Part shown: piece by piece, positions 48,165 through 58,821 of the stretch
Layout of the letters: every line of letters starts with the position of its first letter
How positions within the stretch are numbered: the first letter of the stretch is position 1
DNA from: Mytilus galloprovincialis
Taxonomy: Eukaryota; Mollusca; Bivalvia; Mytilida; Mytilidae
Direction of reading: 5' to 3'
DNA: 64,000 bases
Assembly (NCBI RefSeq): GCF_965363235.1
Contig: NC_134839.1
Coordinates: 58,061,560-58,125,559, forward strand
Notes under the pieces: generated by a model
What the model was told of the DNA's origin: nothing
What the model saw: only the letters and a program-made list of their open reading frames with translations
The model's database searches: none
Made by a program: the position numbers and the translations under genes

Positions 48165-48600
48165 ACTTTGTACTTGTTAGACTTTATAAATATTTTGATT
48201 AGCGTCACTGATGAGTCTTATGAAGACGAAACGCGCTTTTGGCGTACTTAATTATAATCCTGGTACCTTCGATAACTATTTCCACCACTGGGTCGATGTC
48301 ACTGCTGGTGGACGTTTCGTCCCCGGGGGTATCACCAGCGCAGTAGTCAACCTTTCGGTGTTGATATGAATATATCCTGTTTACCAAACTTTGAATTATT
48401 CGAAAAACTAAGGATTTTCTTATCCCAGGCATAGATAACCTTAGCCGTATTTGGCACAACATTTTGGAATTCTGGATCCTCAATGCTCTTCAACTTTGTA
48501 CTTGTTTGGCTTTATACATATTTTGATATGAGTCTTATGTAGACGAAACGCCCATTTGGCATACTTTATTATAATCCTGTTACCTTTGATGACTACTTAA
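48165..48600 (+). repeat. Family-1 interspersed repeat, more than one unit
   Basis: Two hallmark ends, GACGAAACGCGCTTTTGGCG and GACGAAACGCCCATTTGGCA, lie about 310 bp apart with a full interior between them, so this copy is a partial tandem dimer. Confidence 0.75.
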
Positions 48601-50569
48601 ACATAGATAAAATGGTGGATTAAGCCTGGTTTTATAGCTATCTTAAACTCTCACTTGTATGACAGTCGCATGAAATTTCATTATATTTGCAACGATGGAT
48701 GAACAAAACAAACATAATAAATGTCATTGAATGTGTCAATTTTCAGATGTCGGATACAATCTTAACAACAAGACCACAACTTGATTGGACAAGATGTGCT
48801 TTGACGGATGGTATAAGCTGTAGACAAAACTACAGAAAACCTTAACTGTTTTAAACACATGAAAAAATAGTTATGCAAGTTGTTTTTAATTACTCATAGG
48901 TAAGATGGTAAATTATTGAAGTTCATCACAATATTTATAGTTATCATGATCTTAAAAGTTGCAAATTAAAAAAGATAACAACTTTCTCATAGTTTCCTAA
49001 ACCAGGACTCAGCTTAATCACTTTAAAGTTTACAATTAAAAGCGGTACTGATTTGTTGTAAAATACCGTTCACATTTATAGACAAAGTGTGAACATATGT
49101 TATTTGATATTAAACAGAATTTAATCAAAGGTGAATTGTCACTTTACAGCAAAAATTTAATAATTTAAAAATGATTTGAAAGTCAAAGTACGTTTAAAGC
49201 AATTGTAAATTTAACATTACCGGATGGGATATGTTTTTTAACTATTATAGGATATTAATTCTGACCTTTTGAATCCAAGCGGCGGAAAAAATATATTATG
49301 TTTTGCACTTTATTAATTGATACTTGGTACATATCTCCAGTCAAGTTGTCAGTACTTAGGTACTGGTATGACATCACGGATATTGTTTTAATGAAATTTC
49401 CTCCCATGCAATTTGCAAAAAGCACAGGTATTAAAATCAGAGAATGTATCTCCTTCGTGTATAGCTCTGATTCCTTGTACGCCTTTATCTTAACTTTTGG
49501 TCTTTTTGTTTGTTTTATCAACTCTTCCACATTTGAAAAAAATGTTTTTGATTTTAAAATGTTTGGGACTCTAACATCACTTGAGGTATAATATGAGTGA
49601 AAATTATCATGATGCAGTAGAATTGGTACCTGTTGCTGTTATTTCACCGGAGCTAGAAGAATGCAAGGCTATTAAAGTCTTCAAAAAGTATAGAGTATAT
49701 TGCAATATATCCGCTAATCGGTATAATTTCTATTTACAGTGAACTGTTTCAATTGAGTTTGGAATAAAATTGAGAATGGAAATGGGGAATGTGCCAAAGA
49801 GACAACAACCCGACCATAGAAAAAAACAACAGCAGAAGGTCACCAACAGGTCTTCAATGCAGCGAGAAATTCCCGCACCCGGAGACGTCCTTCAGCTGGC
49901 CCCTAAACAAATATATACTAGTTCAGTGATAATGAACGCCATACTAATTTCCAAATTGTACACAAGAATAATGCATGTAATATATCCGAATACTGGACTT
50001 CTGGTCTTTTAAAAGCAGTTTGCAAAATCGAGGGTCTCTCATGAATTTCAATAATTTAAGAGCTGTTATGCAGATAAATTGTCTTAGAAAGCTTCTTACA
50101 ACTATTATTGATACTAGATTGATTTTTGTCAATTGGACTCTAATCGTTACTTTTCTAGTAGTATAGCAAATTAACTCCTATTCATAACTAGAAACCAGCT
50201 TTAAATCCTCAAAGTATGTTCAACACAGCTAATATGTTTTTGCACTCTCGTTTATATGATGCTTTCGGAATGGTTAAATGCAGTTTGAAGTTCTGTGAAA
50301 AATGTGAATTTAAGGGGAAATATGTTAAAATCGTGTAGAATATGTATAATTGAATGCAATATTGTCCTCAGTATAATGATTTGACTTGTTTTTGAAAGGA
50401 AGATGGACTAAATTTATAAAGGATTAAAGAGAAGCGTAAGAGTGAAGTACATATGGTAAATCATAAATATTTATCTAGTCCCTCAAGCAGAGTGTAAGAT
50501 GGTTTACAAAAAAGCCTATACATATTTGAGTCATATTGCAAATTTCAATGGAACCAAACCAAAATTATG
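48601..50569. other. Spacer of the duplicated unit
   Basis: AT-rich and without a supported gene. A SINE-like repeat lies at 49765-49975. The frames at 49255-49591 are open on both strands and show no recognisable domain. Confidence 0.5.
49765..49975 (+). repeat. Family-7 SINE-like repeat
   Basis: GGAAATGGGGAATGTGCCAA, AGACAACAACCCGACCATAG, GAAATTCCCGCACCCGGAGA and CCTTCAGCTGGCCCCTAAAC belong to a dispersed bivalve repeat I recognise by eye. A short echo (CAGAATGTGTCAAAGAGACA) occurs at 61388. Confidence 0.6.
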
Positions 50570-51010
50570 AAAAGGATAATAAGACAAAATTTTAATTTTG
50601 GATTTAAACTTTTTTTACACTACGGACTAGGGGGTGTACAGGAAAAGCAGTAAAGATTTTGTAATTTGTATATATTACCTTATTAAAAATAGGTATTTTA
50701 CCTTTTAATATATATCCAAAAAATAATATTTAACTACACGATACCAATGTTTTTATTGTTTATGAAGTTTATGAATTTAAAAACCTAAAAATTATTGAAC
50801 AAATCAATTTTAATTTCTGTGAAGGAGCACTTTAAGTAAAGTACACTATGCTAAAACTCATTAAAAGAGAGGCGAAAGATACCAATTGGACATTCAAGCT
50901 CATAAGTTGAAAATAAACTGACAACGACATGGCTATAAAAAAAAGGACAAATAGACAAAACAATAGTACACAAAACACAACATAGAACATAGAACAGTAA
51001 TATCATTGAG
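50570..51010. repeat. Segmental duplication block (matches 57230-57790)
   Basis: AGTAAAGATTTTGTAATTTG, AATTTCTGTGAAGGAGCACT and the following AAAGAGAGGCGAAAGATA (family-3, inverse) recur in the same order and orientation at 57303, 57455 and about 57711. It marks the end of the tandem unit. Confidence 0.75.
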
Positions 51011-51061
51011 GAAATATTATTAAACCTAAAATCTATATAAACTTTACCTTATCTAACCCGG

Positions 51062-51195
51062 GGTTGAAGTCATAAAACTTTGCTCAGTGCTCGGAGCACA
51101 AAAATCATGCTCGAAACACAAAATCCGGCATTTTGATTGGTTGATTCTTGAGTCTGAGTACAAAAATCGTGCTCGAAAGTTTTATGACCGCAAGG
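51062..51195. mobile_element. 134 bp foldback MITE, filled site downstream of gene B
   Basis: GTCATAAAACTTT at the left and AAAGTTTTATGAC at the right are inverted. CCCGG flanks both sides (51057-51061 and 51196-51200). The matching place downstream of gene A (about 45745-45775) reads AACCCGG straight into ATGTACAATCAACAATT, that is, an empty site. Confidence 0.6.
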
Positions 51196-51301
51196 CCCGG
51201 TCTCCTTTTACATTTACAATCAACAATTTCAACGTTATAGTGGTTTTTTACTGGAAACAAAACAAAACGTTAGCATTCTCATTTCATATCAATTTTATTT
51301 T

Positions 51302-51434
51302 TTAACGGCCCGTTCCTCCATGCGGATGTGGACATGGCTCGTTTTCATTGTCTTTCATTACAGCCTTTTCCCAGCATGGTCCATCTAATACAACCTTGCA
51401 TTCTGGATGTAGGTCCACCAAAGTTATACCCATT
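51302..51434 (-). CDS. Gene B exon 3, C-terminus
   Basis: Encodes MGITLVDLHPECKVVLDGPC then WEKAVMKDNENEPCPHPH, GGTGR and TAA. It differs from gene A at about ten replacement and eight silent positions, apart from the stop. Confidence 0.85.
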
Positions 51435-54400
51435 CTGAAAATAATAAAAAAACAGAGACAATGCATTATTTTTTATTTGTATGACCTACAACCTACCATC
51501 TTCACGTTTCTATCATGTTCCCCAACATATTCATTTGTTTATTGTCTTCATAAATACCGGCAAGGAAGGTCCGATTAAAAAGATGTGCATATACATATAT
51601 TTCTTGTGTAAAATAAAAATAACAAGAAATCTCGGTTGTGACAAATTTGTCTTAGGAATTTGGAACTACTTTTCCCTGAATATTCATTCGAATGCTCATA
51701 AAACATCAAATGGTATGCCATAACATTGACTTTTAAGCATTTGCAATAAATATGAAATGTTTGAGTTTATAAAATTTGGTGTTTAGAATATAAAAAATGT
51801 ATATAAGAATTAATATTTATACAAATTTATTTACAAAGTAAGAATATTTCCGGAAATTGAACTATAACATATACGTACTGACAACAATTCAGGAAGCCGT
51901 TGTTACAATCACAACTGATACACTCCTCATATGATGTATAACGTGTACCATCTTCTAAGTGGTCTTCATTTGGTGCAACACAGTCTGAATGTGTATGAAA
52001 TAGTACATTATTTGCAAATGAAGCTTATATTAGCACTGCTTGCATTTTTGTTAAATAAAAATATATTTAAAAGGTATAACCAAAATTTTCAACTTGGAGA
52101 CTTTCAGCATAAGTTTTATTAAGTTTGCCAAACACATATATCATTTGTCGTTAGTATCTTTTATTAATGAGATTCAAATTTCGCATATACCTGGGAAAAA
52201 ACTTTTTTATGCAGTGACGTGTGGACTCGTTCTACTCGTCGTATTTCCGTTTTTTGGGTTATTTTTGTCCTAGCAAAGACATTTTCTTTTCGACTTATGA
52301 ACTATAAATGTCTCATTGGTATACCCCCCCTTTTTTCCCTCCACCCTTGTTTCCTTTATTTATACTCTTCACAAGTATGACATTAATTCAATATTTTGCA
52401 ATTTTGTAGTAGACCTTTTCAATATCTATCGACACCTACAGTTGAGAACGACTACGACAGGTAAACTGTGAAGGGTCGTCTCAAAAATAAAAAAAATTGA
52501 GATCATTGTTGATTTTATTGCTTTCAATCATTGACAATGATAAAACTTTCCTACAGAGTCCATGTTTGTTTTTAATTTATTATAAAGAAAAGGATATACT
52601 TTAAGTCACATTTCATCTTTAGACGTTTAGCTTCTAGCTGTCGTGGTTGAATTTTGAAAACGAAAAGAACAAATTATGTTTTATTGTAGTTGATATTTAA
52701 TTAAACAATGATTATGTCGGTTAACAAGGGCGGCACATGTCTAATAGTTTTGGCCTTGGATGCCTCCATAACTTACTCAATACTTTGTATCATTTCAATT
52801 CACCAATTTGGTGTTCCACTTGAATGTTGTATTCAACAATCACTGCTTAAATGTTGTAACATTGAAACGAGGGGTCAATTATATTTTTTTTTTCAAAATT
52901 CATCCAGGAAAAACTTTGTCTCGAACAAGATATCTTGAAGCGTTGATAAAAAAAAAAAAAATAACAAAAAAAAAAACGTGATATTTTCCTTCGACCTAAA
53001 AAATCAATATGTAATTATGTAAAAATTGAATATGTACATCAACTAAGGTAAAGATCGGTGGAAAAACAAAGTTGGTCGTGTTCTCAAGTGTGATACGGAC
53101 GGACGGTTCAGTATTCTTTTTAATTTTGAAAAAAATCATAAAAGCGTTTACACCAACAAATAAAATCGTTATTGGCATGCGGCAAATATTTAGCGAAAGA
53201 CTCACATAATCACAAAAGTGAAGAAAAAATGTGTTAGGATTCTGAATGATTGGAATATTTGTTTAATCAATTCAACATGAAATGTCGTGCAAATTCATAC
53301 GAAATAAGAATATTATATGACAGAGACATATGTATGGTGGATGCGGACGTTTTTTTCCCTTTTCGTGTTTTCGGAGAAATCTAGAAATCGAGAAAGTGAA
53401 ATCGAGAAATTGAGAAATCGGGAAATCGAGTAATCAGGAAATTTGGAAATCGAGAAATAGAGAAAGCAAAAACGCAAAATCAAGAATTCATTTCGCGTTT
53501 TCGCGTTTTCGTGTTTTCTCTTGCGTGTTTTGGCGTTTCTGCTTTCTTGATTTCTCGAAATGATAATCACTATGGTTTTTGTCTTTGAGACGACCCATCC
53601 ATTTTACCTGTAAACTGTAGGTGTCATTAGTCGGTGTCGAGAGATGTTGAAAAGGTCTACTACCCCGCAACTTATTTATTGATTGGCAAGCCAAACTAAT
53701 TATTGAATTTCATATTTCAATATACATAAAAAAATTATCAATTGAAAGGGTGTTTATGGATCGTGAATATCGAATAGTACGTTTTCCTGTGGTTTTAACA
53801 TTTGGACTAGTTTAATTAAATGACAAACTAATTAATTGATGGAAACAACACATTTTCAGATTTTTTGGTAGCGTAACGAATATAGGATTTAATTCATAGT
53901 TGAATGTTTATTTTCTATACAAGATGTATGTGTTCATTCAAAAAAAAATGGGCATGCTCAGATAAGGCTGTAATGAATGACAATGAAAACGAGCCATGTC
54001 CGTATCCTTATGGTGGAAAGCGTCTTTAAAGTTCATAAATAAAATTGATATGAAATGAGAATGATCACGTTATGTGCATTTTTTATTATTTTAATGTTCG
54101 TTACAATTGTTTTTCCTTCTGATGCTTTGAAGACGGTGGTTAATGATTTTTTTTTTAAATGTGCTACAATATCCTAGTACAAGACGTTAAAACAGCATAA
54201 AGTGAGTAACTAACATACTTCATAATGCTGGTATGGTTATTGCTACACTTTATGATAACGGCATTGCTAGTAGATATTTTACTGCACCCAAAGGCGGATC
54301 CAGGTGGGTTGGGGCCCTGCATCCCCCCTTTCGTGTGGAAAATTTGGTTGATTATATAGGGAATCACTGATGTTAACTGGAGCGACCCCTCTAATGTCAG

Positions 54401-54838
54401 TCAGAGAGCCCCCTTATGAAAAGTTCTGTATCCGCCACTGGCATCAGACAACAAATTCCTCTTCCGTGATGCTCGATACCACACTATTTGAAAATCAAAC
54501 GTAATACAGAGTTTCAGATAAAAGATGGTTCAATAAGTCCAAGAACCTACTGTCATCTAATCTAACCAAAATGAACCAAAACGTAAAGCAAAACGCGGTA
54601 AAGTACCATGTATATATTTTGCTATAAAGTTGTCACAAAACATAATACAACGATGCAATTAAAAAACAAACCGTGAAAAAAATCATACAAGATAAAAGGT
54701 TATACAAGTTGTCAAATAATGGATAATAAGCTTACCTTTTAAACCTGGACCAGCATATGACATAAAACAATAACCGTCTGCTAAGGTAACAAGACTCAGC
54801 ATTAAAAATACCGCGTTCAAAATAACGTTGGAAAACAT
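51302..54838 (-). CDS. Beta-microseminoprotein (PSP94)-like secreted protein B, 113 aa, 3 exons
   Basis: Exons 54736-54838, 51879-51984 and 51302-51434 join to 342 nt including TAA; all introns are GT-AG. The leader is almost identical to that of gene A (one Ile to Leu change before cleavage). The mature part keeps all ten cysteines at the same spacing but differs widely between them (DCVAPNEDHLEDGTRYTSYE; CDCNNGFLNCC). The C-terminal tail PHPHGGTGR is longer than in A. Intron 1 has grown to 2.75 kb, against 0.49 kb in gene A, through insertion of a TIR element, a MITE and an inverted exon-3 fragment. Exon phases match those of gene A exactly. The function in molluscs is unknown; a reproductive or immune secreted role is inference from the vertebrate family and the divergence pattern. 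Confidence 0.85.
51879..51984 (-). CDS. Gene B exon 2, six-cysteine segment
   Basis: 106 bp, same length and phase as gene A exon 2. By my count it differs from gene A at 14 replacement positions and one silent position. Confidence 0.85.
52406..53663. mobile_element. 1.26 kb TIR element in intron 1 of gene B
   Basis: The ends GTAGTAGACCTTTTCAATAT and, in inverse, GTAGTAGACCTTTTCAACAT extend for about 85 bp through GGGTCGTCTCAAA. The interior includes a GAAATCGAGAAA-type purine-rich minisatellite at 53375-53480. It has no clear coding capacity and is absent from gene A intron 1. Confidence 0.7.
53965..54080 (+). pseudogene. Inverted exon-3 fragment of a third microseminoprotein-like gene
   Basis: On the plus strand, opposite to gene B, 53976-54028 reads AVMNDNENEPCPYPYGGKRL followed by TAA and then 3' sequence (ATAAAATTGATATGAAATGA) matching that after the gene B stop. 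The upstream half of the exon is replaced by unrelated sequence. It is closer to gene A in PYPY and to gene B in the extended tail, so it is a separate copy. No promoter or splice acceptor was seen. Confidence 0.75.
54289..54440. mobile_element. 152 bp MITE in intron 1 of gene B
   Basis: The same family as 44730-44884, with AGGCGGATCCAGG at one end and TATCCGCCACTG at the other. It is flanked by GCACC and GCATC. Gene A intron 1 has the unfilled sequence TTAATGCACCAGACAAC at this point. Confidence 0.8.
54736..54838 (-). CDS. Gene B exon 1, signal peptide
   Basis: Codons 1-34 plus one base. It lacks the Arg codon present in gene A and is otherwise changed at two positions only. Confidence 0.85.
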
Positions 54839-54885
54839 CTTGAAATCAGAATGCTATCAACTCAAGCCAGATTTTGTTGTCATAT

Positions 54886-54894
54886 CCTTTTATA
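54886..54894 (-). promoter_or_regulatory. TATA box of gene B
   Basis: TATAAAAGG on the minus strand, about 50 bp upstream of the start codon, at the place expected for a short 5' untranslated region. Confidence 0.6.
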
Positions 54895-54994
54895 ACTCTT
54901 TTTAAATATAAGTGCTCAATTATTTTTAACATACATTTTCATCATTATTATATTATTATCATTAAATGTCAAACACATTTATGCAATTTACTAA

Positions 54995-55021
54995 ATTTAT
55001 TTTTTTTTTTTTTTTTTTTTT
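54995..55021. repeat. Poly-T tract
   Basis: A T-rich run of about 27 nt upstream of gene B. Confidence 0.8.
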
Positions 55022-55029
55022 GGTTTTAG

Positions 55030-55790
55030 AACAGTAAGTAATACAGAATGGAGTCTTTAGTAAGGATCATGGGACCATATGACCTAATAAAGGATCATAG
55101 GTCAATGGTGTCATGTGAACTTAACCATTTACCCTTAACATTTTGTTTCAAATTACACACAAAACGTAAACAATATGTAGAATCGAATAAGTATAAAATG
55201 TTCTACGTGGCAAGAGAAATCAGAGAATATAAGTCGTCCCAAACCTCTGTCTTATGTGAATGTTCAAAAATCTTGTTACAATTGAAACCCCAACCCCCGA
55301 ACCATATTAACTATCTATTTTTCGAATAACTTAGGTTTTTTAACCCAGAACTTTACATTAGCAATGCTCTTCAACTTCATACTTTATTTGACTTTTTTGT
55401 TTTTTATTGGCGTCACTGGTCAGGCTTTTGCAAACGAAACGCACGTCTGGAGTTCTAAATTTTAATCCTGGTATATATGATGAGTGTATACGGCCACTGG
55501 GTTAACGCCACTTCTGGTTGAGGTTTCCTCCGCAAAGTTATCCCCACCCTAGTAGTCAACACTTCAGTGCTGACATGATTTATCATTGAAATGGTCAAAA
55601 TTATAAATAAAGCAAATGTTTACCAAACTTTGAATTTTTCGAATCACTCAGCAATTAACCAGGGATAGATTACAAAAGCTGTATTTGACATTTTTTTTCA
55701 ATTTGAATCGAGAGTCACGAATGAGTCTTTTGTAGACGAAACATGCGTATGGCGTACAAAATTTTAAAATATCTGGTATATATGATGAGT
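55030..55790. repeat. Segmental duplication block upstream of gene B, ending in family-1
   Basis: The counterpart of 47461-48130. From about 55330 it continues into a family-1 repeat (AACGAAACGCACGTCTGGAG at 55434, GTAGACGAAACATGCGTATG at 55732). Confidence 0.65.
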
Positions 55791-56236
55791 TTATACTGTG
55801 TACTCCAATTTCTCAAGCACACGTGTTGCTAGTGTAGTGATTATGGGTGTAAGTGAACCCATCAACTCAATCCACCTTTGAACTCTGATTTCTAAGGCAG
55901 ATCTCAAAGTATTTATATCGTTGACAGTACCACGGAAATGTCTTTGGAAAGATTTTGGATGAACACATTTTGCAAAATTGACACCATACTGGATCAATAA
56001 AAAGGTTCAATCGTTGTGTGTAATACAAGCTACAGATGTTGGGTGTTAATGTACAAGCAGGTCTGATTTTGTACTATCATTTTGACGAAATGTCTAGTAA
56101 AATTGAACTGAAATAACTAAGTGCAGATTCTAGTTAGTGAACGTTCCAAGTCAGGAAAATAACAGTCAATCGGTCATTGTCTCCATGACGATCATTGAGA
56201 GGGAAGCTCTTTGAAGGAGACGGGCTTTGTATTTAG

Positions 56237-57084
56237 AAGTGTTGTCAAATCGTACACTTTTGCCTAACCGGTTAATCGTATACCGATTAACCGGTTAACC
56301 GGTAGTTTAAGTTGATGTTTGAATGCCTTGTAAATAGTACCCTAAAAATCGATATAAGAAGATGTGGTATGGGTGTCAATGTGACTACATTCCATCAAAG
56401 TCATACATTTACGTTTTTATAATACGATGAATTGAATTTTGGCCTTTGGTTTTATAAGGCTTGTCTGTGAAGATTCCTGTCGAAATTTGACTTTTAATAA
56501 TCAAATACACGGTATCAACTATGGCGTTTGTACTAACTTCAAATTGAAATATAAAAAAACGTCTTCATCTCGTAGAATTGAATATGTCTGAAACCGATGA
56601 TTCTTCCATTTTGTCTTGTTGTCTCCGAAAATAATGAGAGGTGTTTCAATTAATTTAGTTAAAAGATTGACAAAGACATGCACGACGTAGATTGCACATT
56701 CAGATGTAGGTCTACAAATATAAGATCAAAAATGAAATAATGAAGTAAATCGTAAAATTTAATTGTATTACTGATTAAAAGTTACTGTTTAAAAACATGA
56801 AACTAACTGTGTTTCCTTAAGATCTTGCCCCGAGCTGAGAGACAAGTTCTAATTAATTTTATATTTTTGGATTAACAAACCAATCAATATGCTGGACAAT
56901 TGATCAGTCAAATTAATTACCACGATGACAATTTAAAAAAAAAAACACAACTATTTAATGATTTGAATACAAATTTATATCAAATCTATTAAAATTGAAA
57001 AAAAGTCCGGTTAACCGGTTAGCGATTTTGGAATTCGGTATTCGGTCGTCCGAACGGTTAACCGGTTAACCGTTGACAACACTA
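56237..57084. mobile_element. hAT-like 848 bp non-autonomous element, 8 bp TSD
   Basis: The ends AAGTGTTGTC and GACAACACTA are followed inward by clusters of ACCGGTTAACCGG on both sides (56269-56312 and 57008-57072). GTATTTAG flanks both ends (56229-56236 and 57085-57092). An 8 bp duplication fits the hAT superfamily. No transposase was seen. Confidence 0.75.
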
Positions 57085-57229
57085 GTATTTAGATTTAATA
57101 TATTTCGTAATGTACCTTCAGGTTTAGTCTTTTTTTTGTTCCGAATTCTTGTGCATAATTCTAAAAAGGTACTTAGGACTGATCTGAGAATGTTTCTCCG
57201 CTAGATGTATATTACACATCTTTTATACA

Positions 57230-57790
57230 AATGAGACATAATTTCAATTTTGGATATACATTTTTTTTTTAACTACTGACTAGGGAGATATATAGGACAA
57301 GTAGTAAAGATTTTGTAATTTGTATATATAAACTTACTACAAATACCTATATACCTTTTAGTATATTCAGATAATGATATTTAACTACATGATAGAACAA
57401 TTTAAAAGGTTTATGAATTTGAAAACCTTATAACTATTGAAAAAATCAATTATAATTTCTGTGAAGGAGCACTGTAGAAATTATTATTAATTAAGGAATG
57501 TATTTCCCTCATACAAAGCTCTCATTCCTTTAATGGATTTGGCTATACTTTTTGGACCCTTTGGATTATAGCTCTTCATCTTTTATATAAGCTTTGGATT
57601 TCAAATATTTTGATTACGAGTATCACTGAAAAGACATGTATTGTCGAAATGCGCAGGTGCAAGAAAAATGGTACCGCTGATGGTATTAAGTAAAGAATAC
57701 TAAGCTAAAAGAAAGGCGAAATATATCAAATGTACATTCAATCTCTGAATAAACTGACTAAAACAGAAAGACAAACAGACAGTTTTCCCG
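57230..57790. repeat. Segmental duplication block (matches 50570-51010)
   Basis: Same order as the partner block, but with an extra family-1 fragment (57500-57690) between AAGGAGCACT and the family-3 segment. Confidence 0.7.
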
Positions 57791-57955
57791 TTCGAATGGT
57801 TTTACACTAGTATTTTTGGGGCCCTTTATACCTTGTTGTTCGGTGTGAGCCAAAGCTCCGTGTTGAAGGCCGTACATTGACCTATAATGGTTTTCTTTTA
57901 TACATTGTTATTTGGATGGAGAGTTGTCTCATTGGCACTCATACCACATCTTCCT
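57785..57955 (+). repeat. Family-2 interspersed repeat
   Basis: CCGTTCGAATGGTTTTACAC, GGGGCCCTTTATACCTTG, GTGTTGAAGGCCGTACATTG and GGAGAGTTGTCTCATTGGCA: one of the better preserved copies in the window. Confidence 0.75.
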
Positions 57956-58069
57956 ATATCTATACACAAAACAATAGTACACAAAACCCAATATAGATAA
58001 ATAAAGACTGAGCAACATGAAACCCACCAAAAACTTGCTCCACATGCTACACCCGTCGTTTGTGTCTAG

Positions 58070-58821
58070 TCTGTATCTAAATGTATGTCAACAGGTTATC
58101 TGTGAGTCTGTCTATTATAGATTTACCCAGCCAATAACAATCTAAATGTATGTCAACAGGTTATCTGTCTATTTTAGATTTACCCAGCCAATAAAAATCT
58201 AAATGTATGTCAACAGGTTATCTGTCTATTATCGATTTACCCAGCCAATAACAATCTAAATGTATGTCAACAGGTTATCTGTCTACTATAGATTTACCCA
58301 GCCAATAACAATCTAAATGCATGTCAACAGGTTATCTGTCTATTATAGATTTACCCAGCCAATAACAATCTAAATGCATGTCAAAAGGTTATTTGTCTAC
58401 TATAGATTTACCCAGCCAATAACAATCTAAAAATATGTCAACAGGTTATCTGTCTACTATAGATTTACCCAGCCAATAACAATCTAAATGCATGTCAACA
58501 GGTTATCTGTCTACTATAGATTTACCTTGCCTAAAACAATCTAAATGTATGTCAACAGGTTATCTGTCTACTATAGATTTACCTTGCCTAAAACAATCTA
58601 AATGTATGTCAACAGGTTATCTGTCTACTATAGATTTACCCAGCCAATAACAATCTAAATGTATATCAACAGGTTATCTGTCTACTATAGATTTACCCAG
58701 CCAATAACAATCTAAATGTATGTCAACAGGTTTTCTGTCTACTATAGATTTACCCAGCCAATAACAATCTAAATGTATGTCAACAGGTTATCTGTCTACT
58801 ATAGATTTACCCAGTAAATAA
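58070..58821 (+). repeat. 57 bp minisatellite, about 13 units
   Basis: The unit runs TCTAAATGTATGTCAACAGG then TTATCTGTCTACTATAGATT and TACCCAGCCAATAACAA. Ten units carry CCAGCCAATA; two adjacent units share the variant TTGCCTAAAACA; the first unit has an 8 bp insertion. Stops occur in each unit, so it is not coding. Confidence 0.95.

Noticed and set aside
49255-49591. Open frames on both strands of about 90 codons
   Set aside because: Both strands are open over the same interval with no recognisable motif; likely chance or repeat-derived.
52708-52938. GGTCLIVLALDAS string faintly like a reverse-transcriptase segment
   Set aside because: Too short and lacking any second RT motif. It also lies inside a TIR element, so chance resemblance is more likely.
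53313-53694. Basic minus-strand frames rich in RNAKTRKRK-type residues
   Set aside because: They are produced by the degenerate GAAATCGA/TTTTCGCG simple repeats.
58070-58821. Regular 57 bp periodicity as a CRISPR-like array
   Set aside because: The units are contiguous with no unique spacers, in a eukaryotic context; it is a minisatellite.
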